DNA from: Bradyrhizobium_A sp052115025
Lineage (GTDB): Bacteria > Pseudomonadota > Alphaproteobacteria > Rhizobiales > Xanthobacteraceae
Direction: 5' to 3'
Length of the DNA: 64,000 bases
Assembly: GCF_052115025.1 (NCBI RefSeq)
Contig: NZ_JBFRFW010000023.1
Coordinates: forward strand, 1-64,000
The translations under genes were made by a program, and so were the position numbers. Position 1 is the first letter of the stretch, and every line of letters starts with the position of its first letter. Below are positions 8,655 through 16,161 of this stretch, one piece after another. The notes under the pieces were generated by a model. The model saw nothing but the letters and a program-made list of their open reading frames with translations. It searched no databases and was not told the origin of the DNA.

Positions 8655-9287
8655 ATGGGCAAGGTGCGTGTCGCGGGATTTGCAGTGTCGATCGACGGCT
8701 TCGGAGCCGGCCCCGACCAGGGCCTGGAGCATCCGCTCGGCAAAGGGGGCCGGGAGCTGCACAACTGGTTCTACCCGACGAAGGCCTTCCGATCGATGAT
8801 CGGGCAGGACGGCGGCACCGACGATCGCTTCGCCCGCGCGGCCATGGCAGGCTTCGGCGCCTACATCCTCGGCCGCAACATGTTCGGCCCGGCGGGCGAC
8901 AACTGGGGCGGCCCCGACTGGAAGGGCTGGTGGGGCGACAATCCGCCGTATCACGCGCCGACCTTCATCCTCACCCACCACCCCCGCGCACCGATCGTGA
9001 TGGAGGGCGGCACGACCTTCCATTTCGTCACCGACGGCATCGACGCGGCGCTCGCGCAGGCCAAGGCCGCTGCGGGCGACCGCGACGTTAAGATCGGCGG
9101 CGGCGTCGCCACGGTCCGCCAGTACCTGCTCGCCGGCGCGATCGACGAACTGCATCTCGTCCAGTCGCCCATCGTGCTGGGGCGCGGTGAAGCGCTGTTC
9201 GCGGGCATCGACCTGCCGGGCCTCGGCTACCGGGTGACGGAAGTGGTCCCGACGGAGCTGGCGACGCATATCGTGCTGACGCGCTGA
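8655..9287 (+). CDS. Dihydrofolate reductase family protein (RibD C-terminal domain-like)
   Basis: A 210-residue cytoplasmic protein of the RibD/DHFR-like reductase superfamily. It opens with VAGFAVSIDGFGAGPDQ, has GFGAYILGRNMFGP, the nucleotide-binding region VKIGGGVATVRQYLLAG, and ends with the family pattern IDELHLVQSPIVLGRGEALF. Members reduce pterin-like or other substrates with NADPH, but the substrate of stand-alone members like this is usually unknown. It is monocistronic and converges on the AbiEii gene 20 bases downstream. The ATG at 8655 has only a weak ribosome site. Confidence 0.85.
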   Translation: MGKVRVAGFAVSIDGFGAGPDQGLEHPLGKGGRELHNWFYPTKAFRSMIGQDGGTDDRFARAAMAGFGAYILGRNMFGPAGDNWGGPDWKGWWGDNPPYHAPTFILTHHPRAPIVMEGGTTFHFVTDGIDAALAQAKAAAGDRDVKIGGGVATVRQYLLAGAIDELHLVQSPIVLGRGEALFAGIDLPGLGYRVTEVVPTELATHIVLTR

Positions 9288-9307
9288 GCGCGCGGCGGCT
9301 TGCAACG

Positions 9308-10225
9308 CTATTGGGAGAATACCTCTTCCAGCCGCGCGACGAGCTGCGCCCTCGCCGGCGCATCCAGCTTGTCGAGATTGAGCTGCTTCCATTTCACGGC
9401 CGGCAGATCGGCCGCGCGGGCGACGCCGAGAAGATCCCAGTCCGGCTCACCGCGCTTGAAGCCGAGCAGAAACACGCGATGCGCTTCGGGCATCCTGCCC
9501 GCCACCTCGGCGATGAGCGCTTCGCGCGCTGCCACCAGTTCCTCGAGCGAGACGGGATCGGCGGCCATGCCATCGAAGCCGCGCTCGAACTCGCCACGGA
9601 TATCCTTGCGCCTCGGCGCGATGACCTCCGCGACCGGACGGTCATGGCTGATCAGATAGACGACGAAGGCGCGCCGCAGGTCATTGTCGACGCCCTCGTT
9701 CGCGAGCAGGTCGCGGACGTCGAACAGGTCGCGCGGATGCTGGCGGTCGAGCGCTGCCACGATCTTGCCCGCGTAGAGATCGGCGAATGACACGACCTGC
9801 ATTTCGGCGAAGCCAAACGAGTCTTCCACCGCGGAAGAGACCGATCTGATCTCGGGATCGAAGACACACCCGCGCAGCACCGGCGTGACCTCGATCTTGA
9901 TCTGCGCGTCGTGGCCTTGCACCGTCAGCTTGGTGACGATGCCCTCCATCCGGTTGACGACCTCATTGACGCGGACACTGCGCAATCCCGACCGGATGGA
10001 TGCCGCCATGCGCTTCATCCCGGCATCGATGGCCGCCAGCGATGCTGCGCGCGGAGCGACCGGCAGATAGGTCAGATCGATATCGACCGACAGCCGCGGC
10101 ATGTCGCGCACGAACAGGTTGATCGCGGTGCCGCCCTTGAGGGCGAAGTCCCGCTCCGCCGCGACGAACGGCATCGCCGCGATGAGCAGCGTCACCTGCC
10201 GCTGAAACCGCTCAGACAGGGGCAC
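9308..10225 (-). CDS. AbiEii-type nucleotidyltransferase toxin (type IV toxin-antitoxin)
   Basis: A 305-residue AbiEii/AbiGii-like nucleotidyltransferase. The fold's first motif is LKGGTAINLF, followed by the metal-binding pair in RLSVDIDLTYLP; downstream come KIEVTPVLRG, the conserved lysine in ADLYAGKIVAALDR and HPRDLFDVRDLL. AbiE systems act in phage abortive infection, where AbiEii is a nucleotidyltransferase toxin neutralised by AbiEi. The GTG start at 10225 is preceded by GGAGG at six bases and overlaps the end of the AbiEi gene by 14 bases, so the two are coupled. All visible motif residues are intact. Confidence 0.87.
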   Translation of the reverse strand: MPLSERFQRQVTLLIAAMPFVAAERDFALKGGTAINLFVRDMPRLSVDIDLTYLPVAPRAASLAAIDAGMKRMAASIRSGLRSVRVNEVVNRMEGIVTKLTVQGHDAQIKIEVTPVLRGCVFDPEIRSVSSAVEDSFGFAEMQVVSFADLYAGKIVAALDRQHPRDLFDVRDLLANEGVDNDLRRAFVVYLISHDRPVAEVIAPRRKDIRGEFERGFDGMAADPVSLEELVAAREALIAEVAGRMPEAHRVFLLGFKRGEPDWDLLGVARAADLPAVKWKQLNLDKLDAPARAQLVARLEEVFSQ

Positions 10226-11066
10226 TCAGGTCCTCCGGCACGGTGATCAGGTACGTGCGATCGAGCTTACCGCCTTTCACCAGCATGCGCTTGCCCTTGC
10301 CCAGATCGACCCTGCTGCGATCCAACCGGGCGAGCCAGGCGTGGTTGTGACGCTCCGCGAACCAGAACAGCAGCCGCTTGACCTTCACGCTCCTGCAGTC
10401 TTCCAGCAGCCTCTGCAGCCGCCCGGGAGAGAGATTGCGCAGGCCTTCGACCAGCATGTCGACCTGATGGAAGCTCTCATCGTTCGGCAGCTCGTCGAGC
10501 AGTTCCAGCAGCGCGCGCTCGGGGGACGACACAACCAGTGACCACTCGCCTTCCCGCAGCGATTTGAATGCCCCCGCCTTCAGGAGGTCGGCCGTGACAC
10601 CACCGTGTTCGCGCAGGCGCTGTCCGCCATCGGCCGTGACGGGATCGGACGTGACGGGATCTGACGTGAACAGCACGCCGCTGTTGTGAAAGACGAACCG
10701 CTCCGCGAGCGGCAGCTTGAACAGCCAGCCGGGCGGCGCGTCGACGCCATGAAGATGCACGACGGTCGATCCATCGGCCCGCAGGTAGTGCGCGAAGCCC
10801 TGCAGCTCGAGCGCCGTGCGTCCGCCGACCGTCAGGGGATATCCGAGCAAGGTCTGCAGCGAGACGACGGCATTCTGCCAGGTCAGGGTGCCGAGCGGCC
10901 GCTTGAATGTGCCGCGGGTCGGCTGCACCAGCCATCCCGCCGCGACGTATTGCGTACGCAGGCTGGTCGAATAGCCGTTCCGCGTCATCCAGGCGGCGTC
11001 GACCAGCAGCCCCGCCGGCAGGGTCCGCTCCAGTCGGTTTAATTTTCCGCCAAAATACTCAGTCAT
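10212..11066 (-). CDS. AbiEi-family antitoxin (type IV toxin-antitoxin)
   Basis: A 284-residue protein placed directly upstream of the AbiEii gene. The N-terminal third looks like the AbiEi winged-helix domain (WMTRNGYSTSLRTQYVAAGWLVQPTRGTF), followed by the conserved GGRTALELQGFAHYL and SSPERALLELLDELP. AbiEi proteins neutralise AbiEii and repress their own promoter. A perfect palindrome straddles the start codon at 11064-11066. No ribosome site precedes this ATG, so the message may be leaderless or may start elsewhere. A short internal duplication, TSDPVTSDPVT, lies near residue 138. Confidence 0.82.
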   Translation of the reverse strand: MTEYFGGKLNRLERTLPAGLLVDAAWMTRNGYSTSLRTQYVAAGWLVQPTRGTFKRPLGTLTWQNAVVSLQTLLGYPLTVGGRTALELQGFAHYLRADGSTVVHLHGVDAPPGWLFKLPLAERFVFHNSGVLFTSDPVTSDPVTADGGQRLREHGGVTADLLKAGAFKSLREGEWSLVVSSPERALLELLDELPNDESFHQVDMLVEGLRNLSPGRLQRLLEDCRSVKVKRLLFWFAERHNHAWLARLDRSRVDLGKGKRMLVKGGKLDRTYLITVPEDLSAPV

Positions 11067-11074
11067 GCTGAGTA
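11056..11074. promoter_or_regulatory. Candidate AbiEi operator over the start codon
   Basis: TACTCAG-TCATG-CTGAGTA is a perfect 7-bp-arm palindrome whose spacer contains the AbiEi start codon (minus strand). A related half-site, TACTTAG, lies at 11132-11138. The region 11067-11160 is AT-rich and likely holds the promoter. Negative autoregulation through inverted repeats is known for AbiEi. Confidence 0.55.
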
Positions 11075-11296
11075 AAATAGCGAAATATCAAACCTTGAGC
11101 AAGTTTGAAAATGCACTGATTCGCAAAGTAATACTTAGCAAAATAAATGATACATAAACCTGCTTGGCCCGAACTCGGCAGCGCAACCGCCGCCCTGCGC
11201 GCAGCGGTCGAAAACCGGCTGCGGGCATCGAATTTCACCTCAAACCGAGCAGGTATGTCGAAAATCAATTCGCGGTTCTGTTCGCGGACATCGCCG

Positions 11297-11347
11297 ACAC
11301 CCGTTCAGAGACATGGCTGACGGGTGTTCGGAGACATGGGTAACACC
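11297..11347. repeat. Direct repeat resembling an insertion-sequence end
   Basis: GTTCAGAGACATGGCTGAC is followed about 24 bases later by GTTCGGAGACATGGGTAAC. Motifs like this occur at ends of IS481-type elements in rhizobia as I recall them, but no transposase is present. It sits between the AbiE promoter and the AraC gene; nothing else is seen in 11161-11380. Confidence 0.3.
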
Positions 11348-11380
11348 TCCATCACACCGCAGCCACCGCTCACGCCGCCC

Positions 11381-12175
11381 TTACTCCCCCGCATAAAACG
11401 CGCTCGGCGGCATGCCGAAGTGTTTTCGGAACATGGCTGTGAAGGCGCTCTGGCTGGCGTAGCCCGCATCGAGGGCGACGTCGATGATGCGCGCGCCGGC
11501 GGCGAGGCGCTCCAGCGCGGCGAGGAGGCGCGCCTGGCGGCGCCACTCCGCGAACGTCAGCCCCGTCTCCCTGGCGAACAGGCGATGCACGGTCTTCGCC
11601 GTGACGCCAAGACGGCGACCCCATTGCGCGGCGGTGGCGTCGTCGTCGGGCGACGCCATCAGCGCCTCGCACACCCGCCGCAGGGCGGCATGGGCCGGCA
11701 TCGGCAGATAGAGCGGCAGCACGTCGCGCACCGTGAGTTCGTCCAGCAGCACGTGCAGCAGCCGCTCGTCGCGCGATCCCGCGGCATAGTCGCGGGGAAT
11801 GCGCACGGCGGCGACCAGGAGCTCGCGCACCAGCGGCGACACGCCGATGACGCAGTTCTCTCGGGGCAAGCCCGGCGCCACCGCCGGATCGACGAACAGC
11901 GTGCGGATCTTGACCTCGCCGCACATCCGCACCTCATGCTCGGCGCCGGCGGCGAGCCACACCGCGCGGTTCGGCGGCACCACCCACGTTCCCAGCTCCG
12001 ACTGCACGATCATCACGCCGGCGATGGCATAGAGCAGTTGCGCGCGCGGATGGGCGTGCCGCCCCGTGGTCATGCCATGGCGGTAGTCGACCTCCATCGC
12101 GGCGATCGGCCGCTCGGTGGCGTGATAGGCGAGATGCTTGCGGACGATCGCCGCATCGGTCGGCACCTGCTCCAT
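11381..12175 (-). CDS. AraC family transcriptional regulator with N-terminal cupin
   Basis: A 264-residue regulator. The N-terminal half is a cupin-type sensor (HGMTTGRHAHPRAQLLYAIAG, GTWVVPPNRAVWL). The C-terminal ~100 residues carry two helix-turn-helix motifs: WGRRLGVTAKTVHRLFARETG and DVALDAGYASQSAFTAMFRKHFGMPPSAF. The open frame runs far upstream of the homologous region, but homology and an AAGGA site support ATG 12175. It is divergent from the DMT exporter gene with about 200 bases between them, so it probably controls that exporter. The inducer is unknown. Confidence 0.88.
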   Translation of the reverse strand: MEQVPTDAAIVRKHLAYHATERPIAAMEVDYRHGMTTGRHAHPRAQLLYAIAGVMIVQSELGTWVVPPNRAVWLAAGAEHEVRMCGEVKIRTLFVDPAVAPGLPRENCVIGVSPLVRELLVAAVRIPRDYAAGSRDERLLHVLLDELTVRDVLPLYLPMPAHAALRRVCEALMASPDDDATAAQWGRRLGVTAKTVHRLFARETGLTFAEWRRQARLLAALERLAAGARIIDVALDAGYASQSAFTAMFRKHFGMPPSAFYAGE

Positions 12176-12376
12176 CGCTCGGCTTTCCTTCGTTGGACGC
12201 GTCGGCTCCGGTCCCCGCCCGTGGTCGATCGGCGGAGACCGCCACCGCTGCGGCGAGGCCCTTCCGACCGGTCCAGCACCGGAATGTCCCAAACGCGATA
12301 ATTCCCGTATCTTGTGCGAGAGACAAACCACGGCGCCCGCCGCTACGCAACGGCCTCTTTCCCTCAAGAGGTCACC

Positions 12377-13291
12377 ATGCAAGCCCTGTCGTTTCTCTAT
12401 CCGCTGATCGCCATCGTGCTGTGGGCGGGCAATGTCATCGCCTCGCGGCTGTCGGCCCATGTCATCGGGCCGCAGGCGATCACCTTCTATCGCCTGGTGC
12501 TCGCGGTGGCGCTGATGAGCACGTTCGTGCTGGTGCCGGCGTGGCGCAACCGCGCCACCATCTGGCCGCTGATCGGCAAGCTCGCGATCCTCGGCTTTCT
12601 CGCGATGTGCCTGTTCCAGAGCCTGTCGTATCTCGCCGCCGAAAGCACCACGGCGACCAACATGGCGGTGTTCACCGCGCTGACGCCGCTGCTCACAGTG
12701 CTGCTGAGCATCGCGCTNCTCGGCGAAGCACCGACGCTCGGCATGGTGGTCGGCGGCGTGATGTCGTTCGCGGGGCTGATCTGGCTGGTGAGCGGCGGCG
12801 ATCCCTTGGCGCTCGCGGCGCAGGGCGTGCATCTCGGCGATGCGCTGATGTTCGTCGCCGCCCTCGTCTACGCGCTCTATGGCGTGCTCTTGAAGCGCTG
12901 GGCGCTGCCGCTGCCGGGCTGGCAGTCGACCTACCTGCAGGCGCTGTGCGCGCTCGCCATCATGTTCCCGGCGCTGCTCGCGACGCCCGCGCCGATGCGC
13001 CAGCTCGACGCCACGACGCTGCCGCTGATCGCCTATGCCGGCGGCCTCGCCTCGGTGGTGCTGCCGTTCTTCTGGATCCGCGGCGTCGAGCAGCTCGGCC
13101 CGAGCCGCTGCGCGATCTTCATGAACCTGCTGCCGGTGCTGACCGCCGTGATTGCCGTGGCGATGCTGCACGAGCCGATCCGCGCCTATCACCTGATCGG
13201 CGGCGGCATCACCCTCGCCGGTGTCGCCTGCGCGCAACTGCTGCGCCGCCCGCTCTGCACGCGCCGCGCGGCGACGCAGGCGGCGGAGTAG
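12377..13291 (+). CDS. EamA/DMT family transporter
   Basis: A 304-residue inner-membrane protein with about ten hydrophobic segments in two EamA halves. The first begins SFLYPLIAIVLWAGNVIASR; the second covers LGDALMFVAALVYALYGVLLKRW to HLIGGGITLAGVACAQLL. These are drug/metabolite exporters, often of amino acids or their derivatives. ATG 12377 follows AAGAGG closely and fits the family start. The sequence has one ambiguous base at 12718; it is the third base of a CTN codon, so residue 114 is leucine whatever the base. It is divergent from the AraC gene. Confidence 0.88.
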   Translation: MQALSFLYPLIAIVLWAGNVIASRLSAHVIGPQAITFYRLVLAVALMSTFVLVPAWRNRATIWPLIGKLAILGFLAMCLFQSLSYLAAESTTATNMAVFTALTPLLTVLLSIAXLGEAPTLGMVVGGVMSFAGLIWLVSGGDPLALAAQGVHLGDALMFVAALVYALYGVLLKRWALPLPGWQSTYLQALCALAIMFPALLATPAPMRQLDATTLPLIAYAGGLASVVLPFFWIRGVEQLGPSRCAIFMNLLPVLTAVIAVAMLHEPIRAYHLIGGGITLAGVACAQLLRRPLCTRRAATQAAE

Positions 13292-13308
13292 GCTGTAAGC
13301 GTGGCGGG

Positions 13309-13324
13309 GCTGCCGTCAGGCAGC
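13309..13324. terminator. Possible hairpin between convergent genes
   Basis: GCTGCC-GTCA-GGCAGC lies just after the DMT transporter stop and overlaps the 3' end of the convergent acyltransferase gene. There is no T tract on either strand, so termination is only a guess. Confidence 0.3.
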
Positions 13325-14497
13325 TCCGTCGCGGACGCGGCTCAAGACGCCGAGCGGGGCCATGGCCGGAGCGGTGCGAACGTGGGGTAGCCCGTCCGCC
13401 GCCAGCGGCGCCGCGGCCGGGGCCGGCGCGGCCGCCGCGTCGGCGAAGGCGATATCAGCCTTCCTGATGCGGGTCCGCAGCGCCATCAGCGGCTTCTCCA
13501 GCCCCGCATAGAGCACCCAGGCCGCGGCGAGCGCGGTCAGCGCCGTGCCGATCGCGACGGGGACGGCAGGCGCGAAACACAGCGCGGCCACCACGATGAC
13601 CGGCTCGTGCACCACGTAGAGCGGAAACGACAGGTCGCCGAGCGCACGGTCGATGCGCGCCAGCCGCCCGCCGACCCGCATGACCGACAGCGCCGCAAAC
13701 AGCGCGATCAGCAGCATCATGATCAGGGTCTGCGCCAGCCGGTCGCGGGCGAAGCCCGCGGCCTCATGGAAGGCCGGCCGGTTGCACTGGTCGACCACGA
13801 CGCCGACACATGCGACCGCCGCGATCACGCCGACGATCCGCGCCAGCGTGCGCGACGGCAGCGATGACGCGAGGTAGAGCCCGGCGCCGAGCACGAAATA
13901 CGGAATGAAGCGCAGCATCGTCGGGGTTGTACGGGTGCTGTCGACCGCGAACACCACTCCCAGCGCGATGGCCCCGACCACCAGCACCGCGCCCTGGCGC
14001 CGCGCCGTCGTCAGATAGGGCATGGCGAACAGCGCGGCGAAGCAGACGAGGTAGAACGTGAACTCGACCCGCAGCGCCCACATCACGCCAAGAATTTCGT
14101 ACTCCGACGTCACGCCCTTGGTGAACGGAAACAGATGCAGCACCGACGCCGCAATCAACTTGGCCATCCGCGGGACGATATGGTCACCCTGCGCAATGAA
14201 GGCCGCCCACATGACGGCCGTCAGCGTGATCACCAGCACCACCGCCGGCAGCAGGCGCACGGCGCGATTGGCCAGGAACGCGAAGGGACGATCGAGGTAA
14301 ACGCGCGCCACGGCCTCCGTGATGATGTAGCCGGACGCCAGGAAGAACACGTCGACCGCGAGCGAGCCGAGCTCGAGATGCTCCTCCCGCGCAACGATGC
14401 CGGAGGGCAGGACGGGATGAATATGCTGCAGCACCACGCAGGCCGCCAGCAGCAGCCGAAACGCCCCGAACGGCTTGTAGGTGAGCGCGTGATCCAT
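13316..14497 (-). CDS. Membrane acyltransferase (acyltransferase 3/OafA family)
   Basis: A 393-residue polytopic protein of the acyltransferase 3 family, which transfers acetyl or other acyl groups to extracytoplasmic polysaccharides or lipids. It has about ten hydrophobic segments and an early conserved region, FRLLLAACVVLQHIHP, that supplies the family histidine. It also has LAVDVFFLASGYIITEAVAR, the arginine-containing RAVRLLPAVVLVI, and a late SFPLYVVHEPVIV. The last 50 residues are an alanine/proline-rich cytoplasmic tail. ATG 14497 has AGGGG at seven bases. It stands alone, so the acceptor is unknown. Confidence 0.85.
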   Translation of the reverse strand: MDHALTYKPFGAFRLLLAACVVLQHIHPVLPSGIVAREEHLELGSLAVDVFFLASGYIITEAVARVYLDRPFAFLANRAVRLLPAVVLVITLTAVMWAAFIAQGDHIVPRMAKLIAASVLHLFPFTKGVTSEYEILGVMWALRVEFTFYLVCFAALFAMPYLTTARRQGAVLVVGAIALGVVFAVDSTRTTPTMLRFIPYFVLGAGLYLASSLPSRTLARIVGVIAAVACVGVVVDQCNRPAFHEAAGFARDRLAQTLIMMLLIALFAALSVMRVGGRLARIDRALGDLSFPLYVVHEPVIVVAALCFAPAVPVAIGTALTALAAAWVLYAGLEKPLMALRTRIRKADIAFADAAAAPAPAAAPLAADGLPHVRTAPAMAPLGVLSRVRDGAA

Positions 14498-14851
14498 GCA
14501 ATGCCCCTGCCTGCTGACGAACCGATGACGTGTGTAAGCAAGCCCGATGCCAGATCATTTCGGGGGACATTTGCGCTGACGGCGCCACGATCGCGCGGGC
14601 TGGACGCGCCGTCGCGTGCTCACAGGGCCGTCACGGCCCAGCGCAACACGACCTGTCGCATTCAGAAACAGCTTTGACCGAACGCCCGCGTCCCAATCCT
14701 GGGCAGCAGGGACAGATGACCGGTACTCCGGTGGGACGTGACCGAGCGCGCGCCGTCGGGTTGGCCACACCCACTGCGTCATTGCCGGGCGAAGATCGGC
14801 GAGGCCCGCTGCTACAAGAGTGACGAATGACAGGCGCCACACACGCCATCG
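14498..14851. other. Intergenic stretch with no recognised feature
   Basis: No open frame here resembles a protein and no clear repeat or hairpin was seen between the acyltransferase start and the repeat element at 14852. Confidence 0.5.
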
Positions 14852-14940
14852 TGGCCGGGCTTGACCCGGCCATCCAGCTTGCTCACAGCGATACGCGCGC
14901 TTGTTGAAGCTGGATCACCGGGTCGAGCCCGGTGATGACG
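14852..14940. repeat. Composite palindromic repeat, start of the duplicated segment left of the island
   Basis: GGCCGGGCTTGACCCGGCC and ATCACCGGGTCGAGCCCGGTGAT are joined by CCAGCTTGCTC...GAAGCTGG. The same element with the same downstream MocR 3' sequence recurs at 19172-19411, so it is part of a longer direct duplication. Confidence 0.75.
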
Positions 14941-14989
14941 CCGAGTGTGCGAAGGCGCTGCGTGTCTTCGCAGCTCCCTCCCCCCTACA

Positions 14990-15094
14990 CGATCTGTGCA
15001 CCGCTGCCCGGCCCCTTGAGCGCGAAGGCCAGCACCTGCAGGGCCTGGGCGAGGTCGGCGCGGTTGCGGGCGGCGCCGAGGGAGACGCGGAAGC
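14990..15094 (-). pseudogene. Fragment of a MocR gene 3' end (duplicate of 19298-19411)
   Basis: About 103 bases match the last ~33 codons of the intact MocR gene at 19298 with five visible mismatches, including the stop codon (read in minus: RVSLGAARNRADLAQALQVL). The match ends abruptly near 15094 and the upstream part of the gene is missing. With the preceding repeat it makes a direct duplication of about 240 bases on the left side of the toxin-antitoxin island; the intact copy is on the right side. Confidence 0.8.
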
Positions 15095-15194
15095 CTCGGC
15101 GCGCCTGCGCGCGGCAGACTCTCCGTTGCACGGCCGGCCATACCCTCGAGCCGGATGCGAGGCACGATCGAGAGCACGACCACCACAGCGGTCG

Positions 15195-15640
15195 CCGCGA
15201 GCATCAGTGTCGACGGCGGCGCGCTCTGATAAGTCATGAAGAAGACCGCGAGGGGCAGCGGATAGCGCTAATGTAGAGGCTGCTGGAAAATCGACGCAGA
15301 CCACCTGCAGCGATGGCGCAAAGCGCAGGGAGCGGCAGCTCAGCACCATGCCGGCGCCGAATCACAGCAGACACGCCCCATCGAACTATAGCGCGCGGCG
15401 CAGGCCGATTGCCGGAGTGATGTCCACCACGCTCGCGATCGCCAGCCATCGCGAGCGCGGGCAGATCGCCTGCGCCGCGAGCTCCGCGACGACATAGGCA
15501 GCATCGCGCGCCCGGCCGCGATCAGGATCAGCGCGCACACCAGGGTCACGACCACGCTGCCGAGCAGCGGCGGATAGATGCGCCGCATTGGCGGTCGGAC
15601 ACACCGAGGACAGTCGGCTGCTTCTTCGTACGCGATACTC
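15195..15640 (-). pseudogene. Decayed membrane-protein gene, possibly an ABC transporter permease
   Basis: Broken hydrophobic reading frames in different phases look like parts of one membrane protein. One reads MRRIYPPLLGSVVVTLVCAL near 15590. A frameshifted piece near 15500 reads AAYVVAELAAQAICPRSRW. A last segment reads RYPLPLAVFFMTYQ and STLMLAATAVVVVLSIVPRI near 15255-15195, like the final helix of a binding-protein-dependent permease. No continuous frame exists. The family is a guess; the decay is clear. Confidence 0.4.
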
Positions 15641-15762
15641 TGCACGAGGCAGTCAGGCATTGGGGAGGCTGCGACCACGGGTTCCAAAATCCGAACGGCT
15701 CCCTACGTACCCGATACGAAACGAGAACACCCTTGACGCGGTCTTCCGCGTCAGCTATTAAT

Positions 15763-15817
15763 ATTACCAGATAGGTAACAAAAGCGCCGATGCATTGATT
15801 ACTAAATAGGTACCAAA
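15763..15817. promoter_or_regulatory. Twin operator-like repeats upstream of the higBA-like operon
   Basis: ATTACCAGATAGGTAACAAA (15763-15782) and ATTACTAAATAGGTACCAAA (15798-15817) are direct repeats, identical at 17 of 20 positions and 35 bases apart. The first also contains the inverted repeat TTACC-AGATA-GGTAA. The second abuts the toxin ATG. HigA-type antitoxins bind such elements to repress their operon. The surrounding sequence is AT-rich and probably contains the promoter. Confidence 0.65.
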
Positions 15818-16161
15818 TGGAAATTGGAGCCAAAGGTAAGCTCAAGGCGGCGCTCGAAAGCGAAGCAGCATGTCAGAAGCAATATGGCCGTGACATGATG
15901 AAGAAAATCATGCTGCGCCTGAGTGAGCTCCGTGCCGCCGTGTCACTGGCGGACTTTTGGCCGCCGATGTCTGGGCCTGAACGTTGCCATGAATTGAAAG
16001 GAGAACTTGCGGGCACCTTTTCGATCGATCTGAAACAGCCCTATCGACTGTTATTCGTGCCAATCGAGGAGAATGCCCCGAAGGACCGCTCCGATGAACA
16101 AAAGCGGTGGGCATCGATAACGAAGATCGAAATCGTAGCAATTGAGGATACCCATGGATAG
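15817..16161 (+). CDS. HigB-like RelE/ParE-family toxin
   Basis: A 114-residue protein of the RelE/ParE fold, HigB branch. The key stretch CHELKGELAGTFSIDLKQPYRLLF resembles the core of plasmid-killer toxins (seen in two parts: HELKGELAGTFSIDL and KQPYRLLFVP). HigB-like toxins are usually ribosome-dependent mRNA endonucleases. The gene overlaps the HigA-like gene by eight bases and has two operator-like repeats just upstream, so toxin and antitoxin are co-expressed, toxin first, as is typical of higBA. Base composition is visibly lower in GC than the flanking chromosome, suggesting transfer. Confidence 0.8.
   Translation: MEIGAKGKLKAALESEAACQKQYGRDMMKKIMLRLSELRAAVSLADFWPPMSGPERCHELKGELAGTFSIDLKQPYRLLFVPIEENAPKDRSDEQKRWASITKIEIVAIEDTHG

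Noticed and set aside
8054..8764. 236-codon minus-strand frame spanning the MobA remnant
   Set aside because: A different frame from the MobA/MobB remnants; no family pattern, so it is a shadow.
11324..12301. 325-codon plus-strand open frame near the AraC gene
   Set aside because: Antisense to AraC; its His/Arg-rich translation is not protein-like.
11381..13237. 618-codon version of the AraC gene
   Set aside because: Only the last 264 residues show AraC features; the upstream part is antisense to the DMT exporter.
14812..15349. Overlapping minus-strand frames around the MocR fragment as real genes
   Set aside because: They join the MocR fragment and palindromic repeats in wrong frames; the only meaningful signals are the MocR 3' end and the hydrophobic permease-like scraps.
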